In this document: positions 18,290-26,950 of the stretch, piece after piece
Layout of the letters: every line of letters begins with the position of its first letter
Numbering within the stretch: the stretch's first letter is position 1
NCBI RefSeq assembly: GCF_015220045.1
Contig: NZ_JADBGB010000001.1
Location: 372,001 to 436,000, forward strand
DNA: 64,000 nucleotides
DNA from: Marivivens aquimaris
Lineage (GTDB): Bacteria > Pseudomonadota > Alphaproteobacteria > Rhodobacterales > Rhodobacteraceae
Direction: 5' to 3'
Notes under the pieces: generated by a model
Told to the model about the DNA's origin: nothing
The model's database searches: none
Seen by the model: the letters and a program-made list of their open reading frames with translations, nothing else
Position numbers and translations under genes: made by a program

Positions 18290-20686
18290 CTAGGCCAGTC
18301 CCGCCTCTGCCATGAGGCGGGCGGCCTCTTCCTCTTCCAGCCGCTCCCGCGCCGCGCCCATGACGGGCACCTTGCCGACCTCAAGCAGCATCGGCGCGGC
18401 CAGCGGGGGCAGATGGTCCGTCACCACATGGTCGATCCGGCCCTTGGTGCGGGTCAGCATTTCCTCGATCCGGCCAAAGTCCACGAGCCCGCGCATTGCC
18501 TCTTCGCGGGTGATCCGCAGCAAGAGGTGCTCGGGGTCATACTTGCGCAGCGTGTCATAAAGGATGTCTGACGAGAACGTCGCCTGCTTCCCGTTCTTGC
18601 GGGCGGCAGGCGCGTTGCGTTCGATCAGCAGCGCGATATTCGCCACCGCGCGGAACGTCCGCTTCATCACCGCGTTGCCTTGCAGCCAATTGTCCAGCCC
18701 GTCCCGCAGCCCTTCGGGCGCCAGCAGCGGGGCAGGGTCGTGGACGTCCTGCAATCCCCAGATCAGCGTGGCATAATCGGTGGCAACAAAGCCCAAAGGC
18801 TCCAGCCCCGCAGCCTCCATCCGCTGCGTCAGGATCAGCCCGAGCGTTTGCTGCGCGTTCCGCCCCGCAAAGCCGTAAAAACATGTGTGCGCACGGCCAT
18901 CCCAGCGGAAGCTCTCCACCAGCAAGCGGTCGGTCTGCGGCATGTGGGATCGTTCGCGCTGGAGGCCCAGCCACTCCGCCGTATGCGCGGGCAGATCGGG
19001 CCACGATGGCTGGTTCAGCATGTGAACGATGCGTTCCGATAGCTGCGTAGAGGTCGCGAACTTCGTCCCGCCGAACGTGGCGACCTTGGGCTTGTCGGAG
19101 GCAGAGCGCGTCACCTCCACCGTCATTTCCTTCAACCCCTGATAGCGCACGATCTGCCCGCCCATCAGGAACGTATCCCCCGGCGTCAGCGTCGCGGCAA
19201 AGCCTTCCTCGACCTCGCCCAGCGGTTTGAAGCTGCCCTTCATCCGCACTTTCAACGTATCGGTGTCCTGAATGGTGCCGATGTTCATGCGGATGCGCAG
19301 CGCGGACCTCGGATCACGCAGGTTCCAGATGCCCGCAGGCCGCTCCACCAACCGCTGCCAGCGATCATAGGCCCGCAGCGCGTAGCCGCCGGTCGCCACG
19401 AACTCCAGACAGTCGTCGAACGCTGCCCGCGTCAGGCTCGCGTAACCGCCTGCGCTGCGCACTTCGTGGAACAGGTCTTCGGCGTTGAACGGCCCCGCAC
19501 AGGCGACCGTCAGGATATGTTGACAAAGGACATCCCGCGGCCCCGGACCGCGCGGATCACCGTCGAGATCATGCGCCAGAACAGCCTCAAGCGCGGCAAC
19601 GCATTCGATCACCTCGAAGCGGTTGGCAGGGACCAGCAGCGCTTTCGACGGCGCGTTATAGCGGTGGTTCGCCCGCCCGATGCGCTGCACCAGACGTTTG
19701 ACGTTCTTGGGCGCGCCCACCTGAATGACCAGATCGACGTCGCCCCAGTCGATGCCCAGATCGAGGCTCCCCGTACAGACGACCGCCCGCAGCTCACCCC
19801 GCACCATCGCCCCTTCGACCGCCTCGCGCTGATCGCGTGACAATGATCCGTGGTGGATGCCGATGGGCAGACCCTCGTCATTGGCCAGCCACAGGTGGTG
19901 AAAGAAAATCTCGGCCTGCGCGCGGGTGTTGTGGAAAATCAACGTGGTGCGGTGCTTGCGAACCTCCTCCAGCACGGCGGGGATCGCATAGCGCGCACCG
20001 CCGCCCGCCCAAGGCGGCGGCTCGTCCGTCACCAGCATGGAGATGTCGGGATCGGGGCCGGGGTCGGCCTCCACAATCGTGCAGCCATGCGGATGCGGCG
20101 CCATCAGATCGGCGAGGGCAGGTGGGTTCTCCACCGTTGCGGAAAGCCCGACCCGCCGCATCTGCGGCGCGAGCCGTTCCAGCCGCGACAGCGCGAGGAA
20201 CAACTGGTCGCCCCGCTTGCTCTCGGCCAGTGCGTGGATTTCGTCAATCACCACCCGCTGGAGCGTCGCGAACATCGTCTCCGCCTCGGGATAGGAAAGC
20301 AGCAGCGCGAGGCTTTCGGGCGTCGTCAGCAAAATCTGCGGCGGATCGACCCGTTGGCGTTTCTTGGCGGTGCCCTTCGTGTCGCCAGTCCGGTCCTCAA
20401 TGCGGATCGGCAGGCCCATTTCCTCGACAGGGCGGGTAAGGTTGCGGCGGATGTCGCTCGCCAGTGCCTTCAGCGGCGAGACATAGAGCGTATGCAGCCC
20501 CTTATGCCCGTCCATCAACTCCACCAGCGTCGGCAGGAACCCCGCCAGCGTCTTGCCCCCGCCCGTCGGTGCGATTAGCAGCAGGGACTTTTCGGACGCG
20601 CGGTCCAGCAGCGCCGCTTGGTGCGGGTGGATGCTCCAGCCTTGGGCAGAGAACCAGTCGGTGAACAAAGGGGGAAGATCGCGCAT
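18290..20686 (-). CDS. Lhr-type DEXH-box helicase, ligase-associated form
   Basis: The 798-residue protein is a superfamily 2 helicase of the Lhr-core type. Motif I is APTGGGKT (39-46), motif II DEIH (148-151), motif III SAT (182-184), and motif VI is in RLVQRIGRANHRYN. A winged-helix and a large C-terminal domain follow (WRDLPAHTAEWLG region, then GRAHTCFYGFAGRNAQQTLG). Bacterial members act in DNA repair and are often encoded with an ATP-dependent ligase and a phosphoesterase; neither partner is here. The stop lies two bases past the convergent Rid gene's stop. Confidence 0.92.
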   Translation of the reverse strand: MRDLPPLFTDWFSAQGWSIHPHQAALLDRASEKSLLLIAPTGGGKTLAGFLPTLVELMDGHKGLHTLYVSPLKALASDIRRNLTRPVEEMGLPIRIEDRTGDTKGTAKKRQRVDPPQILLTTPESLALLLSYPEAETMFATLQRVVIDEIHALAESKRGDQLFLALSRLERLAPQMRRVGLSATVENPPALADLMAPHPHGCTIVEADPGPDPDISMLVTDEPPPWAGGGARYAIPAVLEEVRKHRTTLIFHNTRAQAEIFFHHLWLANDEGLPIGIHHGSLSRDQREAVEGAMVRGELRAVVCTGSLDLGIDWGDVDLVIQVGAPKNVKRLVQRIGRANHRYNAPSKALLVPANRFEVIECVAALEAVLAHDLDGDPRGPGPRDVLCQHILTVACAGPFNAEDLFHEVRSAGGYASLTRAAFDDCLEFVATGGYALRAYDRWQRLVERPAGIWNLRDPRSALRIRMNIGTIQDTDTLKVRMKGSFKPLGEVEEGFAATLTPGDTFLMGGQIVRYQGLKEMTVEVTRSASDKPKVATFGGTKFATSTQLSERIVHMLNQPSWPDLPAHTAEWLGLQRERSHMPQTDRLLVESFRWDGRAHTCFYGFAGRNAQQTLGLILTQRMEAAGLEPLGFVATDYATLIWGLQDVHDPAPLLAPEGLRDGLDNWLQGNAVMKRTFRAVANIALLIERNAPAARKNGKQATFSSDILYDTLRKYDPEHLLLRITREEAMRGLVDFGRIEEMLTRTKGRIDHVVTDHLPPLAAPMLLEVGKVPVMGAARERLEEEEAARLMAEAGLA

Positions 20687-20785
20687 CCCGCTAATCTGGG
20701 TGATTGCGCCCTGCCGTCAAGTCCTGCGACGAAGGGTGCAGGTCAACCGACTGGACACAGGTGCGTCAGCCGCTAGAAAGTTGGT

Positions 20786-21781
20786 ATGAGAAAACCCGTC
20801 GACATTCCCGCTCTGGCCGCCAGCCTCAAGGCCGGCGAGCGCCGCGCACTGGCCCGCGCGATCACCCTCGTGGAAAGCGGCCGCGCCGATCACCGCGCCG
20901 ATGCGCTGGCCTTGTTGGACGCGCTGGGCAGTGACCGTCAGGCGCTGCGGATCGGTCTGTCGGGCACGCCGGGTGTCGGCAAATCCACCTTTATCGAAGC
21001 CTTCGGCCTGTTCCTTGTGGAAAAGGGGCTGAAGGTCGCCGTGCTCGCCGTCGATCCGTCTTCGGCACGTTCGGGCGGCTCGATCCTCGGGGACAAAACG
21101 CGGATGGAGCATCTCTCGCGCCACCCGCTCGCCTTCATCCGTCCGTCTCCGTCGCAGGCCCAGATGGGCGGCGTCGCCCGCCGCACCCGCGAGGCCATCG
21201 CGCTCTGCGAAGCTGCTGGCTATGACGTTGTGCTGATCGAAACCGTCGGCGTCGGCCAGTCCGAAACCATGGTTGCCGAGATGTGCGACCTCTTCACGCT
21301 ACTCCTCGCACCCGCTGGGGGTGACGAGCTGCAAGGCGTGAAGCGCGGTATCATGGAGATCGCGGACATTATCCTCGTGAACAAGGCCGACGGTGATCTG
21401 AAATCCCAAGCGACCCGCACCTGCGCCGATTACGCTGGCGCGCTGCGGCTGCTGCGCAAACGTCCGCAAGATCCCGAAGGCTTCCCGAAAGCGATGACCG
21501 TTTCCGCTGTCGAGGGCAGGGGCCTTCCCGAAGCGTGGGACGAGATGACCGCGCTTGCCGACTGGCGCAGGGATCATGGCCATTTCGTGGGCCGCCGCGC
21601 CGAACAGGCCCGCTACTGGTTCCATGAAGAGGTCCGGCTCCAACTCCTCGAACGCCTCCAGCGCGACCCAGACCTTGCCGCGACACTGGCCGCCGAGGAA
21701 ACCAAACTGGTCAACGGTGACTCCACCCCGACCGTCGCCGCCGCCAACGTCCTCGCCAGCTTCGCCGGAGGCGCGAAGTGA
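20786..21781 (+). CDS. meaB: Methylmalonyl-CoA mutase-associated GTPase MeaB
   Basis: This 331-residue G3E GTPase guards and loads B12-dependent acyl-CoA mutases such as methylmalonyl- or ethylmalonyl-CoA mutase. The motifs are clear: Walker A GTPGVGKST (60-68), the switch region ETVGVGQSE (152-160) and the guanine motif NKAD (199-202). The C-terminal dimerisation helix contains RYWFHEEVRLQLLERL. The mutase genes are not in this window; prpE at 36917 feeds the same propionyl-CoA route. Its TGA overlaps the GTG start of the next gene (GTGA). Confidence 0.95.
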   Translation: MRKPVDIPALAASLKAGERRALARAITLVESGRADHRADALALLDALGSDRQALRIGLSGTPGVGKSTFIEAFGLFLVEKGLKVAVLAVDPSSARSGGSILGDKTRMEHLSRHPLAFIRPSPSQAQMGGVARRTREAIALCEAAGYDVVLIETVGVGQSETMVAEMCDLFTLLLAPAGGDELQGVKRGIMEIADIILVNKADGDLKSQATRTCADYAGALRLLRKRPQDPEGFPKAMTVSAVEGRGLPEAWDEMTALADWRRDHGHFVGRRAEQARYWFHEEVRLQLLERLQRDPDLAATLAAEETKLVNGDSTPTVAAANVLASFAGGAK

Positions 21782-22587
21782 CCCAAGCAGAGCCGGTGGT
21801 CGAACGCCTCTTTGATGGCAAACGCCTGCGGCTGACTCTCTTCTGTTATGGTCACCGCAAACTGCTGGTGAGCTTCGACAACCGCATGGCCAGCCGCAAA
21901 GGCTTTGCCGAGGTCGCCCCGCTCAAAGCCTTTGCCCGTTCCGGTTTCGACCAGCTTGCCTTGCGCGTGTCGAAAAACGACTGGTTCATCAACGATGAAA
22001 CCGAGGCCGTCGAGGCCATCATGTCCCAGCTTGCTGGCGAATATGACGAGGTCATCACCTTCGGCTTTTCCATGGGCGGCTATGGCGCTTTCCGCTTTGC
22101 CAAACCGCTGGGCGCGAGTCGAATCCTTGCCGTCTCTCCGCAGTGGTCGATCCACCCCGAGGACGTCCCGAACGACCCGCGCTACCGCAAGGACGCCCAC
22201 CATTTCGACCGTACGCTTGGAGCCATCCCGCCCACAGGTGCGCAGGGCATCATCATGGTTGATCCGTTCAACCGCCTCGACCTCTGGCACTCTGACCATC
22301 TGCTGGAGATGTTCCCCAAGGTCCGCCGTGCCCGCGTCGGTTTCGCAGGTCACCCCGCAGGGAAGGTGCTCACGAAAACAGGGCGTTACCCGCTGCTCCT
22401 CAAGGCGATCACTGCCCCCACGCCCGACCGCGGTCTGATCTGCCACGCCCACCGCGAGGCCCGCAGGGAATCCCCCGACTACTTCCGCAACCTCGCCAAA
22501 TACGCCGATACCCGCCGTCCCGAGGTCGCCTCCAAGGCCCGCCGCCTCGCGCGGCGCACCGAACGACAGGCCGCCGAAGACCAATAA
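21778..22587 (+). CDS. Alpha/beta-hydrolase-fold protein
   Basis: The 269-residue protein has a nucleophile elbow FGFSMGGYGA (Ser98), typical of serine hydrolases, preceded by a strand-rich core (LTLFCYGHRKLLVSFDN). The acid and histidine are less certain, perhaps in IIMVDPFNRLD and VGFAGHPAG. The C-terminal 50 residues are strongly basic (SKARRLARRTERQ), unusual for this fold. It begins with GTG overlapping the meaB stop, so it is co-translated with MeaB, yet no known role links it to the mutase. Substrate unknown. Confidence 0.75.
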   Translation: MTQAEPVVERLFDGKRLRLTLFCYGHRKLLVSFDNRMASRKGFAEVAPLKAFARSGFDQLALRVSKNDWFINDETEAVEAIMSQLAGEYDEVITFGFSMGGYGAFRFAKPLGASRILAVSPQWSIHPEDVPNDPRYRKDAHHFDRTLGAIPPTGAQGIIMVDPFNRLDLWHSDHLLEMFPKVRRARVGFAGHPAGKVLTKTGRYPLLLKAITAPTPDRGLICHAHREARRESPDYFRNLAKYADTRRPEVASKARRLARRTERQAAEDQ

Positions 22588-22659
22588 TTGTTGACCGCTG
22601 AGGGGAAACTCCCTAAAGGCTGCACCTCATGACGGAACCTGCAATGACAGGGGCCGCAT

Positions 22660-22698
22660 CGGGCTATGCCCGTAACCCAAGCCGGCCCTGGTGGCCGG
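22660..22698 (+). promoter_or_regulatory. Two stem-loops in the rpmB leader
   Basis: CGGGC-TAT-GCCCG (22660-22672) and CCGGCC-CTGGT-GGCCGG (22682-22698) lie in the transcript just before rpmB; the second ends 21 bases before the start codon. They could form an autoregulatory ribosomal-protein leader. This is inferred from pairing only. Confidence 0.4.
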
Positions 22699-22719
22699 GA
22701 CAACAAAATAGGTGATACT

Positions 22720-23001
22720 ATGTCGCGCAAATGCGAACTGACCGGTAAAGGCCCCATGTCGGGCAACAATGTCAGCCACGCCAAAAACAAGACCCGTCGT
22801 CGCTTCCTGCCGAACCTGCAGGACGTTACGCTCGGTTCGGACGCTCTTGGCCGCACCTTCCGCCTGCGTATTTCTTCGGCTGCCCTGCGCACCGTTGACC
22901 ACCGTGGCGGTCTGGACGGTTTCCTTCTGAAAGCCAAAGACGCCGATCTCTCGGCTCAGGCTCTGAAGATCAAGAAAGAAGTCGTTAAGGCAACTGCCTA
23001 A
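22720..23001 (+). CDS. rpmB: Large ribosomal subunit protein bL28
   Basis: The 93-residue protein begins [20 protein letters not shown], the classic bL28 N-terminus, and continues with the basic [13 protein letters not shown]. It sits in the 50S subunit near the exit-site region. Length matches the alphaproteobacterial form (90-98 residues), which lacks a full set of zinc cysteines. The ATG at 22720 follows GGTGATACT and a hairpin-bearing leader. The gene is monocistronic, closed by a strong terminator. Confidence 0.97.
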   Translation: MSRKCELTGKGPMSGNNVSHAKNKTRRRFLPNLQDVTLGSDALGRTFRLRISSAALRTVDHRGGLDGFLLKAKDADLSAQALKIKKEVVKATA

Positions 23002-23027
23002 TCGTCTTTTGACTGACTGACTTTATT

Positions 23028-23053
23028 GCCCGGCCGTCTTGGCCGGGCTTTTT
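23028..23053 (+). terminator. Intrinsic terminator of rpmB
   Basis: Stem GCCCGGCC (23028-23035), loop GTCTT, GGCCGGGC (23041-23048), then five T and a second T-run after CG. Confidence 0.93.
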
Positions 23054-23118
23054 CGTTTTCAGGGGCTGCGACCAACAGGCGCTTCACCCCGCCCGAGCGG
23101 CCTGCTAGATATCCCGTC

Positions 23119-23466
23119 ATGCTGATGCTCCGCCGATATCTGGCTATCGCCCTTGTCCTGCTGGTCGCCGTGACCTCGCAGCAGATGGCGATGCTCCGCG
23201 GAGAGCCCAAGGCCGTCGCCGCCGCCGTCTATTGTCTGAACGATGTCGCCACGCACACGCTGGTAGACAAAGACGGCAAGCCCGTCGGTCCCTCGCATCT
23301 GTGCCCCGATTGCGCGCTGTCGCTGTTTGTCGATGCCGGCACCGCCGTGCAGATGCCCGTCCGGATCGAGGGCCGGTCCCTTGCCCTGACGTTTGCCGAA
23401 AATACGCTGCCCGTCAGCGCCGCCAGCCCCACCGCGAACGCCCGAGGTCCGCCGCTGTTCGTCTGA
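23119..23466 (+). CDS. Small secreted/membrane protein with CxxC, DUF2946-like
   Basis: The 115-residue product begins with a hydrophobic helix (about residues 4-22, RYLAIALVLLVAVTSQQ) that serves as signal peptide or anchor. It then has Cys39 and a HLCPDC element (Cys62, Cys65) able to bind metal. The pattern recalls DUF2946-type proteins found with copper-handling genes, and the next gene is a periplasmic copper chaperone, 41 bases downstream. A role in copper delivery is therefore inferred. ATG 23119 is chosen because it opens the hydrophobic segment. Confidence 0.65.
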   Translation: MLMLRRYLAIALVLLVAVTSQQMAMLRGEPKAVAAAVYCLNDVATHTLVDKDGKPVGPSHLCPDCALSLFVDAGTAVQMPVRIEGRSLALTFAENTLPVSAASPTANARGPPLFV

Positions 23467-23507
23467 TTTCCATCCATAGAAACAGACAAACCCAAAGGAC
23501 TCCACAG

Positions 23508-24014
23508 ATGAAAACCATCCTTTCGCTCGCCGCTGCCGCAACCCTTTTCGCATCGGCCGCTGCCGCTGACATCGAAGTGCACCACGCCTACGCGATCCAG
23601 TCGAGCCCCGTTGCCCCCGCTGGCGCAGCCTTCATGGTCATCATGAACACCGGCGATGCGGACGACCAACTGATCGCGGCGACCTCCGAGGTCTCGGCCC
23701 GCACCGAACTGCACACCCACATCATGGAAGACGGCGTCGCCAAGATGCGTCAGGTCGAAGGCGGCTTCACCATCCCCGCGCAGGGCCATCACGAGCTTGC
23801 GCGCGGCTCTGATCACGTCATGTTCCTCGGTATCAAAGAGCCGTTCGAGGACGGCGATATCCTCCACGTCACGCTGACCTTCCGCGATGCGGGCAACGTT
23901 GAGGTCGACATTCCCGTGGACCTTGGCCAGCTTTCGAACATGAACAGCATGAGCCATGACGAGATGATGGAAAGCGAAGAACACGAGATGGAACACGGCT
24001 CGGACAGTCACTAA
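23508..24014 (+). CDS. Periplasmic copper chaperone PCu(A)C
   Basis: The 168-residue protein has a signal peptide (residues 1-20) and the cupredoxin-like PCu(A)C domain (DUF461). The Cu(I) ligands fit the H(x)10M(x)~22HxM pattern: His69/His71 and Met80 in LHTHIMEDGVAKM, then His103 and Met105 in DHVMFLG. A His/Met/Glu-rich tail (SMSHDEMMESEEHEMEHG) adds possible extra copper sites. In this family the chaperone supplies copper to the CuA centre of cytochrome oxidase. It follows the small CxxC gene and is probably expressed with it. Confidence 0.93.
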   Translation: MKTILSLAAAATLFASAAAADIEVHHAYAIQSSPVAPAGAAFMVIMNTGDADDQLIAATSEVSARTELHTHIMEDGVAKMRQVEGGFTIPAQGHHELARGSDHVMFLGIKEPFEDGDILHVTLTFRDAGNVEVDIPVDLGQLSNMNSMSHDEMMESEEHEMEHGSDSH

Positions 24015-24086
24015 CCATCACGAGCGGCGGGGGTGACCCCGCCGTTTCCGTTTGCGCCCCGCGCCGCCGCGATTATGGTGCGGCAC

Positions 24087-24506
24087 ATGACCCAGCCTTC
24101 CGTTCTTTTCGTCTGTCTCGGCAACATCTGCCGCAGCCCCGCCGCCGAAGCCGTCGTCCGTTCGCTCGCGCCCCATTGGACGCTGGACAGTGCAGGGACG
24201 GGCCGCTGGCATATCGGAGAGCCGCCCTACACCGCCATGCAGGACGCCGCCCGCAAGCGCGGCATCGACATGAGTGACCTACGCGCCCGCCAGTTCACCC
24301 GCGCGGACTTCGGCCGGTTCGATCTGATCCTGTGTATGGACAGCGATAATCTGGAAACCGTGCTGGACATGCAGCCGAAAGGCGACACCACCGAGGTGCG
24401 CCTTTTTGCAGATGGTCCCGTGCCGGACCCCTATTATTCGCGTGATTTCGAAGGCTGCCTGAACATCATCCAGCAAGCAGCCGAAAAGCTCGTCAGCGGC
24501 AGATAG
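24087..24506 (+). CDS. Low-molecular-weight protein tyrosine phosphatase
   Basis: The 139-residue enzyme carries the phosphate-binding loop CLGNICRS (Cys10 to Arg16, Ser17) at its N-terminus and the general acid in DPYYS (Asp114). It removes phosphate from tyrosine residues or from small molecules in the cytosol. ATG 24087 is favoured over ATG 24075, since the fold normally begins two or three residues before the first strand. Neither has a strong ribosome site. Its stop lies within the convergent lipoprotein gene (overlap 24493-24506). Confidence 0.92.
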   Translation: MTQPSVLFVCLGNICRSPAAEAVVRSLAPHWTLDSAGTGRWHIGEPPYTAMQDAARKRGIDMSDLRARQFTRADFGRFDLILCMDSDNLETVLDMQPKGDTTEVRLFADGPVPDPYYSRDFEGCLNIIQQAAEKLVSGR

Positions 24507-24801
24507 CTTCGGCGGTCGCAACGAACGCCTTATAGCGCAGCCAGAACGCCTCGTGACCCGAGTTGTCCGACTGGCGCATGTCCTGCGCTTTCTGCGGATC
24601 GGCAAAGAACTCCGCCGCGCGCGCCTGATCCGACCCGCGCAGGGTCACGTTGGCAGCGCGCTGGACGCAGGAACAAAGCTCAGGATTGGCTTGCGACCGG
24701 CCCGCGCTCATACACGCTTTCCCGACATCACCACTGACGCGGCTTCCGCCACATGAGGTCAGAGTCAGTACAGCTAAAGCCGCAAAAATGAAGCGCGTCA
24801 T
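24493..24801 (-). CDS. Small putative lipoprotein
   Basis: The 102-residue product has a type II signal peptide with lipobox LTSC (Cys17). The mature part contains four more cysteines (KACMSAG, LCSCVQRAA, AICR) in a helical, charged context, which suggests disulfides in the periplasm. I do not recognise the family. The start ATG at 24801 opens the signal peptide at once. It is convergent with the phosphatase gene. Confidence 0.7.
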   Translation of the reverse strand: MTRFIFAALAVLTLTSCGGSRVSGDVGKACMSAGRSQANPELCSCVQRAANVTLRGSDQARAAEFFADPQKAQDMRQSDNSGHEAFWLRYKAFVATAEAICR

Positions 24802-24935
24802 GGATCGTCCTGCTGATGTCGTGACCTGCGCCCGAGTTATCCGGTGTCATCAGGTCTGGTGCCTTACTTAACACTGCCAGAACGTGTGACCACTGTCTAC
24901 GTGCGCAAAAGGATGCCTCACATCCGCGCGAGCGC

Positions 24936-25544
24936 TCAGCGATCCTGCATTCCTTTGCCAGCGCGGATCTTGTCTTCGTACTTGTCTATTCTATTTGTGC
25001 GGGTCTGCGATTGCTTCGCCCCGACGAAAAAGATCAGATACCCACGCTTCCGGCCGGGCGTAAGTGCTTCGAACGCCTCGGCAAAATCGGGATCGGCTTC
25101 CATTTTTGCGATCAGCTCTTCGGGATAGTCGACCTCGCGGTGCTGCTGGAAGTCCACCTTCTTCCCATCGCGGTGCAGCCCGAAAACCTCCTGAATCGTT
25201 GCGCGGATCAGCGCGTCATTTTCACGGATCGCCTCCAGACTCGTGAAGCGCAGAAAACGACCGGCGCGCGAGTGCTCGCCCGGCACGATCAGCACGCCTT
25301 CGGGATCGGATAGCAGCGCCCCGCGAAACAGGTTCAGCGTCGCCCCGTCCTTGAAGCTGCTCACCACCATCATATTGGTGCCGTCAGGGTCCCACGTAAA
25401 ACACGGCTGCGACCACTTCAGCGCCTCCGACACAGGCTCGCCCTCGGCCTCTTCCTGAACGATCTTGTAGAGCGCCAGCATCTCTTCGCGCCACGTTGTC
25501 GCTTTCTCGAAATACGCGTCGATGCTCTTGATGGACCTGTCCAT
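24936..25544 (-). CDS. YdeI-family protein (DUF1801 plus YdeI-type tail)
   Basis: The 202-residue protein starts MDRSIKSIDAYFEKATTWRE and has the DUF1801/YdhG-like fold: ALKWSQPCFTWDPDG, VSSFKDGATLNLFRGALL. The C-terminal element FEALTPGRKRGYLIFFVGAK is typical of YdeI-like proteins. The role of this family is unknown, possibly binding of a small iron-containing or hydrophobic compound. ATG 25544 has AGGGGGGAG upstream. An extension to 25583 lacks a ribosome site. It is divergent from the MFS gene across 142 bases. Confidence 0.85.
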   Translation of the reverse strand: MDRSIKSIDAYFEKATTWREEMLALYKIVQEEAEGEPVSEALKWSQPCFTWDPDGTNMMVVSSFKDGATLNLFRGALLSDPEGVLIVPGEHSRAGRFLRFTSLEAIRENDALIRATIQEVFGLHRDGKKVDFQQHREVDYPEELIAKMEADPDFAEAFEALTPGRKRGYLIFFVGAKQSQTRTNRIDKYEDKIRAGKGMQDR

Positions 25545-25686
25545 GAGGCTCCCCCCTGTCTCTCGCCGTACAATGATCGCCAATCAGGGCCAAAGCAACA
25601 GAACGCTGTGCGGTTCTGTGGATTGACAGAATCCGGCCTTTGTCTACCACTGGTTGCCGCGCCCGTTGCCAGGAGGGGGCGGAGCT

Positions 25687-26838
25687 ATGACGATGACCGC
25701 CCCTATGATGGACGAAAGCGCCGTCCGCCGCCGTATGCTGATGGTCTTTGCCGTGCAGGGCATCATGGCCGCTGCGCTCAACATGCGTATCCCCGATATC
25801 CAACTGTCGCTCGGCCTGTCGGAATCGCAGCTTGGCTACATCCTCGCCTTCGGCACCATCGGCGCGGTGATCGTCTTTGTGCTGTCGACATCGCTGGTGG
25901 ACCGGTTCGGCACCCGACGCCTGATTATCGGCACCAACCTCATCATGCTGGGCGCGATCCTCGGTGCGGCTATAGCGACCTCGGGCGCGGTTCTGGCCGC
26001 GTCGCTGCTTGTGTTCGGCGCGATGATGTCGCTCTCCAATATCGGCATCAATGTCGAGGCTGACAGGGTAGAGGCCGCCACCACCGGCCGCCTCATGAAC
26101 CGCTGCCACGGGCTCTGGAGCGTGATGTTCTTCGCCTCCACCGCAGCCTCCGCTGCGATCCGCGCGCAGCACATCTCTCCGTTCATCCATTTTCTGATCT
26201 TCGGCGCGATCTACGCGGTCCTCACCGTTGCCCTCGCCGGTCCCATGACCGAATGCCCACCGCGAGAGGTCCAGTCCGGCCCCAAGCGCCGCTTTGTCCT
26301 GCCCACGCTCGCGGTCTTCGGCCTTCTGGCCTACGCGGTCGGCGGCGACCTTCTGGAAGGCGCGAGCCGCACGTGGTCGACAATCTACATGCGCGACGAA
26401 TTCGACATCTCCCGCGCGCTGGAAGGCGTCGCTGCCCCGACCGTTGTCCTCGCCATGGCGCTCGTTCGCCTGACCGCCGACCGTCTGGTTGAACGGATGG
26501 GCGCGCCCGCGATGGGCCGCCTTGCTGCAATCACCGCTTTCGTAGGCCTCCTGATCGTCACCATCGCTCCGAACGCCTACATCGCGATCCTCGGTTTCGC
26601 CCTTGTCGGCATGGGCATCGCGCCGGTTTATCCGCTGACCATTTCCGCCGCCGCACGGCTTGGCGATCGCCCCGCAGCCGACAACGTGGCCGCCGTCGCC
26701 CTGGTGTTCCAAGGGGTCATGCTCTTCGCGCCGCCGGTCATCGGTTTCGTCGCCGAAGGCTTCGGCATCCGCACCGCTTTCGGCCTCTTCCTGCCGCTTC
26801 TGCTGCTCAGCATCCTTATGGCCCGCCGCCTGAAGTAA
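25687..26838 (+). CDS. Major facilitator superfamily transporter (YbjJ-like)
   Basis: The 383-residue protein has about twelve membrane helices. Loop motifs include VDRFGTRRLIIGTNLIMLGA between helices 2 and 3, and NRCHGLWSVMFFASTAASA in helix 4-5. It resembles the YbjJ-like group of MFS proteins, whose substrates are mostly unknown. AGGAGGGGGCGGAG stands before ATG 25687. It is divergent from the YdeI-like gene and followed, after 112 bases, by lepA. Confidence 0.83.
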   Translation: MTMTAPMMDESAVRRRMLMVFAVQGIMAAALNMRIPDIQLSLGLSESQLGYILAFGTIGAVIVFVLSTSLVDRFGTRRLIIGTNLIMLGAILGAAIATSGAVLAASLLVFGAMMSLSNIGINVEADRVEAATTGRLMNRCHGLWSVMFFASTAASAAIRAQHISPFIHFLIFGAIYAVLTVALAGPMTECPPREVQSGPKRRFVLPTLAVFGLLAYAVGGDLLEGASRTWSTIYMRDEFDISRALEGVAAPTVVLAMALVRLTADRLVERMGAPAMGRLAAITAFVGLLIVTIAPNAYIAILGFALVGMGIAPVYPLTISAAARLGDRPAADNVAAVALVFQGVMLFAPPVIGFVAEGFGIRTAFGLFLPLLLLSILMARRLK

Positions 26839-26950
26839 GGGCAGGGGAGGACTGCGCGTCACCGCGTCCGTATTCCGCGTTCACCCCTTGCAAAAAGTGG
26901 CGTTCGGCCTCATAGGAAGCCGTTAATCCACCCCTATAGGGCTGACTACG

